NCBI GenBank assembly: GCA_964556225.1
Contig: CAZKVJ010000019.1
Location: 1-61,496, forward strand
DNA: 61,496 bases
Origin: CAZKVJ01 sp964556225
GTDB lineage: Bacteria; Actinomycetota; Acidimicrobiia; Acidimicrobiales; Ilumatobacteraceae
Direction: 5' to 3'
The first letter of the stretch is position 1. The number at the start of each line of letters is the position of its first letter. Of this stretch, positions 31,911 to 40,823 are shown one piece after another. Below the pieces are notes generated by a model, which saw only the letters and a list, made by a program, of their open reading frames with translations, had not been told where the DNA came from and made no database searches. A program made the position numbers and the translations under genes.

Positions 31911-33470
31911 TCAGCCGTCGACCCGGACCCACACGGTGTGCCACCCTGTCGCACCGTCGGGATCGACCGGAGTGCGCTCCTCGACCTGGGTGGCACCGGT
32001 GCCGTCGGTGGCGCGGCAGGTGATGGTGTGCTCGCCAGGCTCTGCGACCCAGTCGAGCCACCACTGCCGCCACGAGTCGTCCCCCACGTCCGGGCCGAGC
32101 GTGGCCTCACGCCAGTCGCCGCCGTCGACGCGCACCTCGACCCGCTCGACCGCCCGGGTCGGCGCCCAGGCGACCCCGGCGATGGCGGTGGTGCCGGGCG
32201 CCATCCGGCCCCGCGGACGGTCGATGCGGGACTGCGTCTTGATCGGCGCCTCCACCGCCCATCCCCGCGGGACCCAATAGCCCTGGACCCGGTCGAAGCG
32301 GGTCAGCTCGATCTCACTCAGCCACTTCGTGGCGGACACGTAGCCGTACAGCCCCGGCACCACCAGCCGAGCGGGGAACCCGTGGCGGCTCGGCAGGACC
32401 TCGCCGTTCATCCCGACCACGATCAGCGCGTTGCGCCCGTCGAGCGCGGCGACCGGGAACCCCGCCGTGAACCCGTCCACGCTGCGGCCGACCACCTGGT
32501 CGGCGTCGGGCGACACCCCCGCCCGCTCCAGCACCGCGTCGAGACGCGTGCCGAGCCAGCGGGCGTTGCCGACGAGGTCCCCACCGACCTCGTTCGACAC
32601 GCAGCAGATCGTGACGTCGGCCTCGATCATCTCCATCCCGAGCAGCTCGTCGTAGGTGAGCTCGAGCTCGCGCTCCACCATCCCCGTCACCTTCAGCCGC
32701 CACGACGACAGGTCGACCGACGGCAGGACGAGCGCGGTGTCGATCCGGTAGAAGCTGGAGTTCGGCGTGAACAGCGCCGACAGGCCGTCGATGCCGGCCG
32801 CGGGGTCGGCGGGGGGCGCCGCCAGCGCACGGTCCACGTCCGGGAGCACGACGGACGCCCGGGCGACCTCGTTCGAGTACCGGCGCTGCAGGGCCCGGCC
32901 GAACGAGCCGGCCGCCGCCGAAGCGACGGCGATGCCTGCACCGGTGAGCAGCAGCTGGCGCCGGTCGACACCCATCCGCACCGCACCACTGCGGTCGGGC
33001 GGCAGGGCGCGCGGGCGGCTCACCCGGTGGCCGAGGTACAGCACGCCGGCCGCCACCAACGCCGCCACCAGCGCCGGCAGGGCGCCCGCCGCCGACGTGT
33101 TGCGACCCGTGATGGACGCGGCCACGCCGACGAGCCCGAGCACACCCGCCCCGACCATGCCCGTGGCGAGGCTCCCTCGTACCGTGGCCCGACCGACGAA
33201 CGCGGCGATGGCCGCGAGCACCACCAGGATGCCGACCACCAACGCCGCCTTGTCGCTGGTGCCGAACCAGCGGATCGCCAGGTCCTTGATGGCGGGCGGC
33301 ACCTTGTCGATGACCCGGTCACCGATGCTGACGACCGGCCCCCGCAGCTCACGGGAGAGCCCGGCCACCAGCTCGGCCGCTGCCAGCCCGCCAGCCGCGG
33401 CGAGGAGTCCGATGACCGGCCCGAACCACGCCGGTGCGGGCTCACGAGGAGGGCTGTCGGCGGCATCCAT
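31911..33470 (-). CDS. Membrane-bound molybdopterin-dependent oxidoreductase (YedY/sulfite-oxidase-like)
   Basis: The 519-aa protein begins with four hydrophobic segments (residues ~15-35, 75-95, 100-125, 130-150), then a Tat-like second segment (RRQLLLTGAGIAVASAAAG) and the molybdenum domain. The cysteine in EADVTICCVSNEVGGDLVGNARWLG is the expected metal ligand. SRHGFPARLVVPGLYGYVSATKWLSEIELT and the C-terminal dimerisation-like domain (AIAGVAWAPTRAVERVEVRVDGGDWREA) follow. It is likely periplasm-facing and a reductase or sulfite-oxidase-like enzyme. The upstream DM13 gene is 21 bases away on the same strand, perhaps an electron partner. Confidence 0.88.
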   Translation of the reverse strand: MDAADSPPREPAPAWFGPVIGLLAAAGGLAAAELVAGLSRELRGPVVSIGDRVIDKVPPAIKDLAIRWFGTSDKAALVVGILVVLAAIAAFVGRATVRGSLATGMVGAGVLGLVGVAASITGRNTSAAGALPALVAALVAAGVLYLGHRVSRPRALPPDRSGAVRMGVDRRQLLLTGAGIAVASAAAGSFGRALQRRYSNEVARASVVLPDVDRALAAPPADPAAGIDGLSALFTPNSSFYRIDTALVLPSVDLSSWRLKVTGMVERELELTYDELLGMEMIEADVTICCVSNEVGGDLVGNARWLGTRLDAVLERAGVSPDADQVVGRSVDGFTAGFPVAALDGRNALIVVGMNGEVLPSRHGFPARLVVPGLYGYVSATKWLSEIELTRFDRVQGYWVPRGWAVEAPIKTQSRIDRPRGRMAPGTTAIAGVAWAPTRAVERVEVRVDGGDWREATLGPDVGDDSWRQWWLDWVAEPGEHTITCRATDGTGATQVEERTPVDPDGATGWHTVWVRVDG

Positions 33471-33491
33471 CGGTGATGATCCAGTCTCGCA

Positions 33492-34130
33492 TCAGACCGG
33501 GACGGAGATGGCCGCGGCCCCGAACGGCGAGCTGAACCGGTCGCACCACACCACCACGGACCGGACCGAGGACCAGTCGAGGTCGTTCGGCACCACGTAG
33601 TTCTGGTCGCCCCGGTTGCCCTTGAGGCGGCCGAGCTCGATGCGGTCCCCGTACTGGCCGCTGTCGGGTGCGTGCGGCGTCAGCACCACGTGCAGGTCAG
33701 GGCCATTCTCGGTGTCCAGATCCTCGAAGCGCACGACGACACTGCCGTCGGCGAGTGCGACCACCAGCGCCGTTCCGGACGTGGCGTGGTCCAGGCCCAC
33801 GAACGCCGCGCTGCTGACGACCTGTGGGACGCCGGTGGTGACGGCGAGCGCCGTGAAGTCCGCCAGCGTCGTGGGTGCCGTGGTGGGCACGGCCACCTCG
33901 CCGGGCATCTCCTCGCCGGGCATCTCGTCGTCCAGGGTCGTGGTCGACGGGGACGGCTCCGGCGCCGGAGTGACGAGCCCCGGCAGCGGCTCGTCCACCG
34001 TGTCGTCGATGAACAGCTTCTGGGGCTGGAACCACACGGCCACCACCGTGCCGGCGGCCACCAGCGCACCGGCACCGACGCCGAGCCATGCCCGACGGCG
34101 CCGATTCGTGTCGTTGTCGACGTCCGCCAT
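33492..34130 (-). CDS. Membrane-anchored DM13-domain protein
   Basis: The 212-aa protein has a basic N terminus, one hydrophobic anchor (AWLGVGAGALVAAGTVVAVWF), a Pro/Thr-rich linker with two EEMPGE-like units and a C-terminal DM13 domain: HATSGTALVVALADGSVVVRFEDLDTENGPDLHVVLTPHA ... VVPNDLDWSSVRSVVVWCDRFSSPFGAA. The C in VWCDRF is typical of DM13, a domain proposed to act in extracellular redox reactions. It lies 21 bases upstream of the molybdoenzyme gene on the same strand. Confidence 0.85.
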   Translation of the reverse strand: MADVDNDTNRRRRAWLGVGAGALVAAGTVVAVWFQPQKLFIDDTVDEPLPGLVTPAPEPSPSTTTLDDEMPGEEMPGEVAVPTTAPTTLADFTALAVTTGVPQVVSSAAFVGLDHATSGTALVVALADGSVVVRFEDLDTENGPDLHVVLTPHAPDSGQYGDRIELGRLKGNRGDQNYVVPNDLDWSSVRSVVVWCDRFSSPFGAAAISVPV

Positions 34131-34242
34131 GGACCGAAGGATCGGGCCCCGACCTTGCGTCGGGCCATCAGGTCGCGAAACGTTCGCGAAACTCGGGCTG
34201 CACGCGCTCCCCCACGCCACGGCGCCGCCGTACCCTGACGCG

Positions 34243-34923
34243 GTGGGCGCCCAAGTGCTGATCGTCGACGACGAGCCGATGGTCCGCGAGGTCGTCGCCC
34301 GCTATCTCGAGCTCGACGGCGCACGGGTGCACGAAGCGGCCGACGGTCCGGCGGCGCTCGCCTGGCTCGAAGCGCACCGGCCGGACCTCGTGGTGCTCGA
34401 CGTCATGCTGCCCGGCGTGGACGGCCTGTCCATCCTGCGGCGCATCCGCGACGCGGGTGAGGTGCCGGTGATCCTGCTCACGGCTCGCTCCGAGGAGGTC
34501 GACCGCGTCGTGGGGCTCGAGCTCGGGGCCGACGACTACGTCGTCAAGCCGTTCTCACCGCGAGAGCTGGCGGCGCGGGTGCGTACCGTGCTGCGCCGCA
34601 GCACCGGTCCTGTCCGCCACGACCGGCTCGACTTCGGCCCGCTCGTCATCGACACCGCCAGTCGCGAGGTGCACGTCGACGGCACGCCCGTCACCCTCAC
34701 GGCCAAGGAGTTCGACCTCTTGGCCACGCTCGCCCGCTCGCCCCGCCAGGTGCTGTCACGCGCCCAGCTGCTGGACCTGGTGTGGGCGTCGTCGCCCGAC
34801 TACCAGGACCCGGCCACGGTCACGGTGCACGTCGGGCGGATCCGCCAGAAGATCGAGGCCGACCCGGAGCGGCCGCGCTGGATCACGACCGTCCGTGGCG
34901 TCGGGTACCGGTTCGAGCCATGA
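34243..34923 (+). CDS. OmpR/PhoB-family response regulator
   Basis: The receiver begins QVLIVDDEPMVREVVARYLELDG, with the phospho-acceptor Asp in DLVVLDVMLPGVDG and Lys in DDYVVKPFSPRELAARV. The C-terminal winged helix (residues ~125-226) carries LTAKEFDLLATLARSPRQVLSRAQLLDLVW and VHVGRIRQKIEADPERPRWITTVRGVGYRFEP. It should bind DNA as a dimer when phosphorylated by the kinase encoded next, with which it overlaps by four bases. TACCCT lies six bases before the GTG. Confidence 0.95.
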   Translation: MGAQVLIVDDEPMVREVVARYLELDGARVHEAADGPAALAWLEAHRPDLVVLDVMLPGVDGLSILRRIRDAGEVPVILLTARSEEVDRVVGLELGADDYVVKPFSPRELAARVRTVLRRSTGPVRHDRLDFGPLVIDTASREVHVDGTPVTLTAKEFDLLATLARSPRQVLSRAQLLDLVWASSPDYQDPATVTVHVGRIRQKIEADPERPRWITTVRGVGYRFEP

Positions 34924-36080
34924 CAGCGGCGGTGTCGCTCCGGGACGTGTGGGACACCAAGCCGTGGCAGGTGCTGGCATCGTTCGGACTGCTCGCGCTG
35001 GCCACGATCGTGCTCGGGCTCGCCCTGCGCCGCTGGCTCCGATCCGCTGGCTCCCTGCGCCGCACCGTGCTCACGGTGGCCGTCGCCTCGCTCGGCCTCG
35101 GGGTCGTCGCGGCGGCACTCGCAGCACGCCTCATGCTGCTCGACGATGCGGAGCTGCGCGCCTTCGTGGTGGTGGCCACCATCGCCGCCGGGTTCGCGAT
35201 CGTGCTGGCCGTCCTGGTCGCCCGACCCCTGGCCGACGACGTGCGCCGCCTCGAGACCACGGTCCGCGCCGTGGAAGCCGGCGATCGCGAGGTCCGCACC
35301 GACATCCGTCGCGCCGACGAGCTCGGCCACGTGGCCCATGCCCTCGACGCCTTGGTCGAGCGCCTCGGTGAGCTCGAGCGCGAGCGCGATGCCATCGAGC
35401 AGGAGCGCCGCACCCTGCTGTCGAACATCAGCCACGACCTGCGCACCCCGCTGGCGGCGCTGCGGGCCGCAGTCGAGGCGCTGGTCGACGGCGTCGCGCC
35501 GGACCCGGATCGCTACCTGCGCGCCATGCAGCATGACGTCGAGGTGCTGGCCGACCTGGTCGACGACCTGTTCCTGCTGGCCCGACTCGACGCCGGGCGT
35601 CTCGACGCCGAGCTCGACGCCATCGAGCTCTCGGAGCTGGCCGACGCCACGCTCGAGGCGCTGGCGCCGGTGGCCCGCCGCCACTCGGTCCAGCTCGAGC
35701 TCGCAGCACCCGCCCCGGTCCGCGTTCGCGCCAGTGCCACGGCCCTGACCCGGGTCATGCGCAACCTGGTCGAGAACGCCATCCACCACGCTCCGAGCGA
35801 GTCCACCGTCGTCGTCGAGGTGACCAACGGCGACGGTGCGGTGGTCCGGGTTCGCGACGAGGGACCCGGGTTCGAGGAGTCCTTCCGCGCCCGGGCCTTC
35901 GAGCGCTTCAGCCGCTCCGACACGGCCAGGACCCGCTCCACGGGCGGTGCCGGCCTCGGTCTGGCGATCGCGCGCGGGCTGATCGAGGCCCACGGCGGCA
36001 CGATCTGGATCGAGCCGAACACCGGCGGTGGCGAGGTCGCGTTCCGGCTCCCGTCCGGTGAGCTACCGACCGGCGGCTGA
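34920..36080 (+). CDS. Membrane sensor histidine kinase
   Basis: The 386-aa kinase has two or three N-terminal transmembrane helices (residues ~18-37, 48-70, 82-102), HAMP-like segment, HisKA with the phospho-His in LLSNISHDLRTPLAALRAAVEALV, then HATPase_c: NLVENAIHHAP (N box), VVRVRDEGPGFEE (G1) and GGAGLGLAIARGLIEAHGG (G2). The extracytoplasmic part is very short, so it may sense within the membrane. Coupled to the preceding regulator. Its last 18 bases overlap convergent rmuC. Confidence 0.93.
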   Translation: MTAAVSLRDVWDTKPWQVLASFGLLALATIVLGLALRRWLRSAGSLRRTVLTVAVASLGLGVVAAALAARLMLLDDAELRAFVVVATIAAGFAIVLAVLVARPLADDVRRLETTVRAVEAGDREVRTDIRRADELGHVAHALDALVERLGELERERDAIEQERRTLLSNISHDLRTPLAALRAAVEALVDGVAPDPDRYLRAMQHDVEVLADLVDDLFLLARLDAGRLDAELDAIELSELADATLEALAPVARRHSVQLELAAPAPVRVRASATALTRVMRNLVENAIHHAPSESTVVVEVTNGDGAVVRVRDEGPGFEESFRARAFERFSRSDTARTRSTGGAGLGLAIARGLIEAHGGTIWIEPNTGGGEVAFRLPSGELPTGG

Positions 36081-37163
36081 CACCTCGAGGTCGTCGACGT
36101 CGTCGGGCGGTGCCGTCACCAGGCTGACGACGTCGGCGGCGATGCCGACCCCGCGTTCGCGCCGCAGCTCGTCGATGGCCCCGAGCGACCGCTCGAGCTG
36201 ACGGCGCCGAGCCCCGCCGAGCTGCTCGAGCTCGCGGTGCACGCTGTCGAAGCGGGACCGCACCTTGTCGAGGCTCTCGGCGAACTTCGTCCACTGGACG
36301 GCGAAGCGCCCGAGCAGCGAGAGGATCTCGTCGGCGGTCTCCTCGACCATGAAGGCGTCGTACGCCTGGCGGACCACGCCCAGCAGGGCGAACAGCGTGA
36401 GTGGCGAGCACAGCACCACCCGTTGGGCCATGGCATCGTCGATCAGGCGCGGATCGTGCTGGTGGATGAACGCGCTCAACGACTCATTGGGCAGGAACAT
36501 CAGCACGTAGTCGACCGTCGAACCCGTGGACGCCGCGTAGTCGCGGCTCGCCAGCTCCTTCACCCGCAGCCGGACGTCGCGCAGGAACGTCCGCAGGTGC
36601 TCGGCTCGCTCGGCCTCGGTGTCGGCTTCGAGGTAGCGCAGGTAGGCGGCCATCGGGAACTTCACGTCCATGAACAGGACGTGGCCCTTGGGCAGCGGGA
36701 ACGTGAAGTCGGGCAGGCCGCCGCCGTCGACGGCCTGGTGGCGGGTGTAGTTGACGTGCTCGACGAAGCCGGCGAGGCGCAGCACGTCCTCGGCCATCCG
36801 CTCACCCCACTGGCCCCTGGTGCCGGGGTTGGCGAGCGCCTCGCGCAGGGTGCGCGTGGAGTCGGCGAGCGCGGTGGCGGCCTGGGCGTTCGCCCGCAGG
36901 GCCTGATCGACCTGGCCGAAGCGCTCGCCACTGGCCTCGCCGAGGCGCTGGACGAGCTGGCCGAGTCGCATCAGCTCGGCCCGCAGCTCTCGTTCGACAC
37001 CTTCCAAGCGAGCGTCGACCGCCTCCTTCTTGGCGTCGAGCGCAGCCTGGCCGGCAGCCGCCTGGGCCCGCAGCTCACCCACCGCCCGCGCGCCGACGGC
37101 GCCCAGCGCGACCGCCACCACGACGAGAACCAGACCACCGATGACCATCACTGTCACGTCCAT
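36063..37163 (-). CDS. rmuC: DNA recombination protein RmuC family
   Basis: RmuC limits inversions at repeats in E. coli. The 366-aa protein has an N-terminal membrane helix (VMVIGGLVLVVVAVALGAVGA), a coiled-coil region with many Leu/Glu residues, and the RmuC nuclease-fold domain: GTRGQWGERMAEDVLRLAGFVEHVNY, LPDFTFPLPKGHVLFMDVKFPMAAYLRYLEAD and VDYVLMFLPNESLSAFIHQHDP. The PD-(D/E)xK-like residues in DFTF..DVKFP are in place. It is interesting that a repeat copy lies in front of it. Confidence 0.93.
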   Translation of the reverse strand: MDVTVMVIGGLVLVVVAVALGAVGARAVGELRAQAAAGQAALDAKKEAVDARLEGVERELRAELMRLGQLVQRLGEASGERFGQVDQALRANAQAATALADSTRTLREALANPGTRGQWGERMAEDVLRLAGFVEHVNYTRHQAVDGGGLPDFTFPLPKGHVLFMDVKFPMAAYLRYLEADTEAERAEHLRTFLRDVRLRVKELASRDYAASTGSTVDYVLMFLPNESLSAFIHQHDPRLIDDAMAQRVVLCSPLTLFALLGVVRQAYDAFMVEETADEILSLLGRFAVQWTKFAESLDKVRSRFDSVHRELEQLGGARRRQLERSLGAIDELRRERGVGIAADVVSLVTAPPDDVDDLEVSAAGR

Positions 37164-37197
37164 GAGCGCAGCATCGCAAGGGGGTGGTGCACACTTC

Positions 37198-37250
37198 CCG
37201 TTCCGGTCCCAGGAAGTAGCGCTGAGCGCTACTTCCTGGGACCAGAACCG
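37198..37250. repeat. Palindromic repeat copy R4 (most symmetric copy, reference)
   Basis: TTCCGGTCCCAGGAAGTAGCGCT-G-AGCGCTACTTCCTGGGACCAGAA is a nearly perfect ~46-bp palindrome with a one-base centre; only the outer TTCCGG/CCAGAA pair is imperfect. The centre is AGCGCTGAGCGCT, two copies of the 6-bp palindrome AGCGCT. The ABC transporter gene ends inside the right arm: its last six codons and TAG (37229-37231) belong to the repeat. The upstream half lies between the ABC stop and the rmuC start. Confidence 0.95.
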
Positions 37251-39136
37251 ACGGGATCGAAGACGGAGGGCGAGTCGAGCACGCCGCTCATGCCGCCGGC
37301 GCGCACCTGGGAGGCGTACGCCCCGTCGAGGGCCATCAGCTCGTCGTGGGTGCCGGTCTCGACGATCCGGCCGTCCTGGAGCACCACGATGCGGTCGGCG
37401 TCACGGATGGTCGACAGCCGGTGGGCGATCACGATCGCGGTGCGGCCCCGCATCGCCTCGTCGAGCGCGGCCTGCACGAGCGCCTCGTTCTCGTTGTCGA
37501 GGTGGCTCGTGGCCTCGTCGAGGATCATCACCGCCGGGTCCTTCAGCAGCAACCGGGCGATGGCCAGACGCTGCTTCTCGCCGCCGGAGAGCCGGTAGCC
37601 GCGCTCGCCGACCAGCGTGTCGTAGCCATCCGGCAGATCGGCCACCACGTCGTGGATGCGAGCCGCCCGGGCCACCTCGACCAGCTCGGCGTCGGTTGCG
37701 GACGGCTTGGCGTAGCGCAGGTTCTCGGCGATGGAGGTGTGGAACAGGTGCGGGTCCTGTGACACCACCCCGATGGCCGCCCGCAGCGAGTCGCCGGTGA
37801 GATCGCGCACGTCGTGGCCGTCGACTCGCACGACACCCCCGGTGACGTCGTACAGGCGCGGGATGAGCGCGGCGAGGGTGGTCTTGCCGCTGCCGGAGGC
37901 ACCGACCAGCGCGACCGTCTCCCCCGGCTCGACCACCAGCGACACGTCGCTGAGCACGTCGCGGTCCGGGTCGGTGCCCGGCCCGTGCCCGATCGACTCG
38001 AGCGACGCCACCGACACCGCAGCGGCGGGCGGGTAGCGGAAGGTGACGTGGTCGAGCTCGATCCGGCCGCGAGGTGCCACCAGGTCGACGGCACCCGGCC
38101 GGTCGACGATCGATTCCGGCGCGTCGAGCACCTCGAACACCCGGTCGAAGCTGACGAACGCCGTCATGATCTCGACCCGGGCGTTCGTCAGGCCCGTCAG
38201 CGGCTGGTAGATCCGCTGCACGTACGCCGCCAGCGCCACCAGCGTGCCGGCCGTGAGCGAACCGCTGACCACCAGCTGGGCGCCCACCCCGTAGATGGCG
38301 GCCGCGCCGAGCGCGCCCACCAGGCCGAGGGCCACGAAGAAGACCCGGCCGTACAGGGCGGACCGGACGCCGATGTCACGCACCTTGGCGGCGCGGGCCG
38401 AGAACGCCGCCGTCTCCCTGGTCCGGCTGCCGAACAGCTTGACGAGCATGGCGCCCGCGACGTTGAACCGCTCGGTCATCTGCGTGTTCATCTCGGCGTT
38501 CAGGGTCATCTGCTCGCGGGAGATGACCTGCAGGCGCCGTCCCACGCGCTTCGCGGGGACGATGAACAGCGGCAGCACCACCAGCGCCAGCAGCGTGAGG
38601 CGCCACTCGAGGGCCAGCATGGCGACGAGCGTGGTGACGAGCACCACCACGTTCGAAACGGCGCTCCCCAGCGTGCCGGTGAACGCGTTCTGCGCGCCGA
38701 CGACGTCGTTGTTGAGCCGGCTGATGAGCGCGCCGGTCTGGGTGCGGGTGAAGAAGGCAACGGGCATCCGCTGGACCTTGTCGAACAGCGCGACCCGCAG
38801 GTCGTAGATCAGGCCCTCGCCGATGCGGGACGAGTACCACCGCGCCACGATGGCGAGCGCGGCATCGAGCACCGCCACCAGCACCACGACGGCGGCGAGC
38901 GCGGTGATCATCGTGCGGTCGCCGTCGGGGATGGCGGTGTCGAGGATCGCCCGGAACGCCAGCGGCGGGATCAGCGCCAGCAGCGCGGCAGCGAGGATGG
39001 CGCCGAGGAAGCCGGCGATCGACCACCGGTACGGGCGGGCGAAGCGCCACACCCGGCGCAGCGTGCTGCGCTGCAGCTTGGCGCCCTTCACGGCCTCGGC
39101 ATCGCCGGGCAGGAGGGAGTGCGGCCCCATTCGCAT
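37229..39136 (-). CDS. ABC transporter ATP-binding/permease protein (type IV exporter)
   Basis: The 635-aa half-transporter has a six-helix membrane domain (residues ~40-330) and one nucleotide-binding domain: Walker A GASGSGKTTL, Q-loop VVSQDPHLF, signature LSGGEKQRLAIARLLL, Walker B AVMILDEATSHLD and H-loop AHRLS. It probably exports a lipid, peptide or drug as a homodimer. TAGCCT seven bases upstream (39144-39149, minus) selects the ATG at 39136. The C-terminal GSGPRK and stop codon are contributed by repeat R4, so this tail is not likely functional. Confidence 0.93.
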   Translation of the reverse strand: MRMGPHSLLPGDAEAVKGAKLQRSTLRRVWRFARPYRWSIAGFLGAILAAALLALIPPLAFRAILDTAIPDGDRTMITALAAVVVLVAVLDAALAIVARWYSSRIGEGLIYDLRVALFDKVQRMPVAFFTRTQTGALISRLNNDVVGAQNAFTGTLGSAVSNVVVLVTTLVAMLALEWRLTLLALVVLPLFIVPAKRVGRRLQVISREQMTLNAEMNTQMTERFNVAGAMLVKLFGSRTRETAAFSARAAKVRDIGVRSALYGRVFFVALGLVGALGAAAIYGVGAQLVVSGSLTAGTLVALAAYVQRIYQPLTGLTNARVEIMTAFVSFDRVFEVLDAPESIVDRPGAVDLVAPRGRIELDHVTFRYPPAAAVSVASLESIGHGPGTDPDRDVLSDVSLVVEPGETVALVGASGSGKTTLAALIPRLYDVTGGVVRVDGHDVRDLTGDSLRAAIGVVSQDPHLFHTSIAENLRYAKPSATDAELVEVARAARIHDVVADLPDGYDTLVGERGYRLSGGEKQRLAIARLLLKDPAVMILDEATSHLDNENEALVQAALDEAMRGRTAIVIAHRLSTIRDADRIVVLQDGRIVETGTHDELMALDGAYASQVRAGGMSGVLDSPSVFDPVGSGPRK

Positions 39137-39215
39137 GGGCGGCAGGCTACGAGCCCGGTCGCAGGACGCCACGCTGACGTGGACCGAGGCCGCCGCGCCC
39201 CTACGCTGCCGGCTC

Positions 39216-40775
39216 ATGCGCCGCCGCTCCACCGTCCTCGCCGTCTCGGTCTGCCTCGCGCTCGTCGCTGCAGCCTGCGGTGACGACGACGCCGGCGTCA
39301 CCGCCGGCACCTCCCAGGCCGCCGGCGGCACGAGCGCACCCGACGGCACCGACGCCCCGGACGACACCACGCCGGACGGCACCGACGCCCCGAACAGCAC
39401 CGCTGCGCCCGGCGAGGACCCCTTCGGCTGGGAGGACTGCGGCGACGGCCTGGAGTGCGGCACCCTCGAGGTGCCGCTCGACTACGACGACCCCTCCGCC
39501 GGCAGCATCGAGCTCTACGCCGTGCGCCACCCGGCCCAGGACCCCGACGCCCGCATCGGCTCGCTGCTCGTGAACCCCGGCGGACCCGGCTTCGGCGGCA
39601 CGTACCTGGCGGAGAACGCCGAGCTGATCTACAGCGACGCCATCCTCGATCACTTCGACATCGTCGGCTGGGACCCTCGCGGCACCGGCTCGTCCAGCCC
39701 GGCCGTCGACTGCGTCGACCAGTACGACCCGTACTTCGGCCTCGACGCGTCACCGGACACCGCCGACGAGGAGCGGGCGCTGGTCGACGCGGCCCAGGAG
39801 TTCGACGACGCCTGCCTCGAGAACAGCGGCGACATCCTCCCCCACATCTCCACCGAAGACTCCGCCCGCGACATGGACACGATCCGCCAGGCCCTCGGCG
39901 AGGACGAGATCAGCTACTTCGGCTTCTCCTACGGCAGCGAGCTCGGCGCCACCTGGGTCACGATGTTCCCCGAGACCGTCCGCGCAGCGGTCCTCGACGG
40001 CGCCGTCGATCCGGCCGCGGGCTACATCGAGGGCGGGCTCCAGCAAGCGGCCGGCTTCGAGCAGCAGCTCAGCGCGTTCCTCGCCGACTGCAGCGGCGAC
40101 CCGGACTGCGAGTTCCACAACTTCGGCGACGCCGAGGCCGCCTTCGACGAGCTGATGGCGTCGCTCGACACGAACCCGCTGGTGGTCGACCCGGACCGCA
40201 CCCCCGTCACCCAAGGGGTCGCCTACACCGCGGTGGCCCAGGCGATGTACTCCCAGTTCCTGTGGCCGTCGCTCGAGAGCGCCCTGGCCGACGCGCAGAA
40301 CGGTGACGGTTCGGGCCTGCTCGACCTCTACGACGAGTACTTCCAGCGCCGCGGCGACGGCACCTACGGCAACGAGCTCGAGGCGTTCCTCGCCATCAGC
40401 TGCCTCGACGACCCAGGCCCCAAGACGGTCGAGGGCGTCAACGACTACGTCGACGACTTCCGGGAGGTGGCGCCGCGCCTGGGTGACAGCTTCGCCTACG
40501 GCTACTTCTGCGCGCTGTGGCCCATCGATGCGGCCACGCCCGTCGAGGTGACCGGGGCCGGGGCCGGGCCGATCGTGGTGATCGGCACCACCGGCGATGC
40601 CGCCACCCCGCTGTCGAGCACGAAGGCGATGGCCGACGCGCTCGAGGACGGCCGGCTCGTCATCGTCACCGCCGACCAGCACACCGGCTACGGCGTGAAC
40701 CGCTGCGTGGTCGACATCGTCGACGAGTACCTCATCGACCTGATCCCGCCCGAGGACGGCACCCGCTGCGATTGA
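39216..40775 (+). CDS. Secreted alpha/beta hydrolase, TAP-like tripeptidyl aminopeptidase
   Basis: The 519-aa precursor begins with a signal and lipobox (VSVCLALVAAACGDDD) and an Asp/Thr/Gly-rich linker. The hydrolase domain has LLVNPGGPGFGG, IVGWDPRGTGSSSP and the nucleophile elbow YFGFSYGSELGATW; the C-terminal TAP-like region contains IVVIGTTGDAATPL (acid) and ADQHTGYGVNRCVVD (His). The order matches Streptomyces tripeptidyl aminopeptidase-like enzymes. TACGCT lies eight bases before the ATG (39202-39207). The likely role is extracellular peptide cleavage. Confidence 0.9.
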   Translation: MRRRSTVLAVSVCLALVAAACGDDDAGVTAGTSQAAGGTSAPDGTDAPDDTTPDGTDAPNSTAAPGEDPFGWEDCGDGLECGTLEVPLDYDDPSAGSIELYAVRHPAQDPDARIGSLLVNPGGPGFGGTYLAENAELIYSDAILDHFDIVGWDPRGTGSSSPAVDCVDQYDPYFGLDASPDTADEERALVDAAQEFDDACLENSGDILPHISTEDSARDMDTIRQALGEDEISYFGFSYGSELGATWVTMFPETVRAAVLDGAVDPAAGYIEGGLQQAAGFEQQLSAFLADCSGDPDCEFHNFGDAEAAFDELMASLDTNPLVVDPDRTPVTQGVAYTAVAQAMYSQFLWPSLESALADAQNGDGSGLLDLYDEYFQRRGDGTYGNELEAFLAISCLDDPGPKTVEGVNDYVDDFREVAPRLGDSFAYGYFCALWPIDAATPVEVTGAGAGPIVVIGTTGDAATPLSSTKAMADALEDGRLVIVTADQHTGYGVNRCVVDIVDEYLIDLIPPEDGTRCD

Positions 40776-40823
40776 GGTGAGCACCAACGGCTGAGCGCCG
40801 GATGCCGAGCTAGCGTGTCGGCG

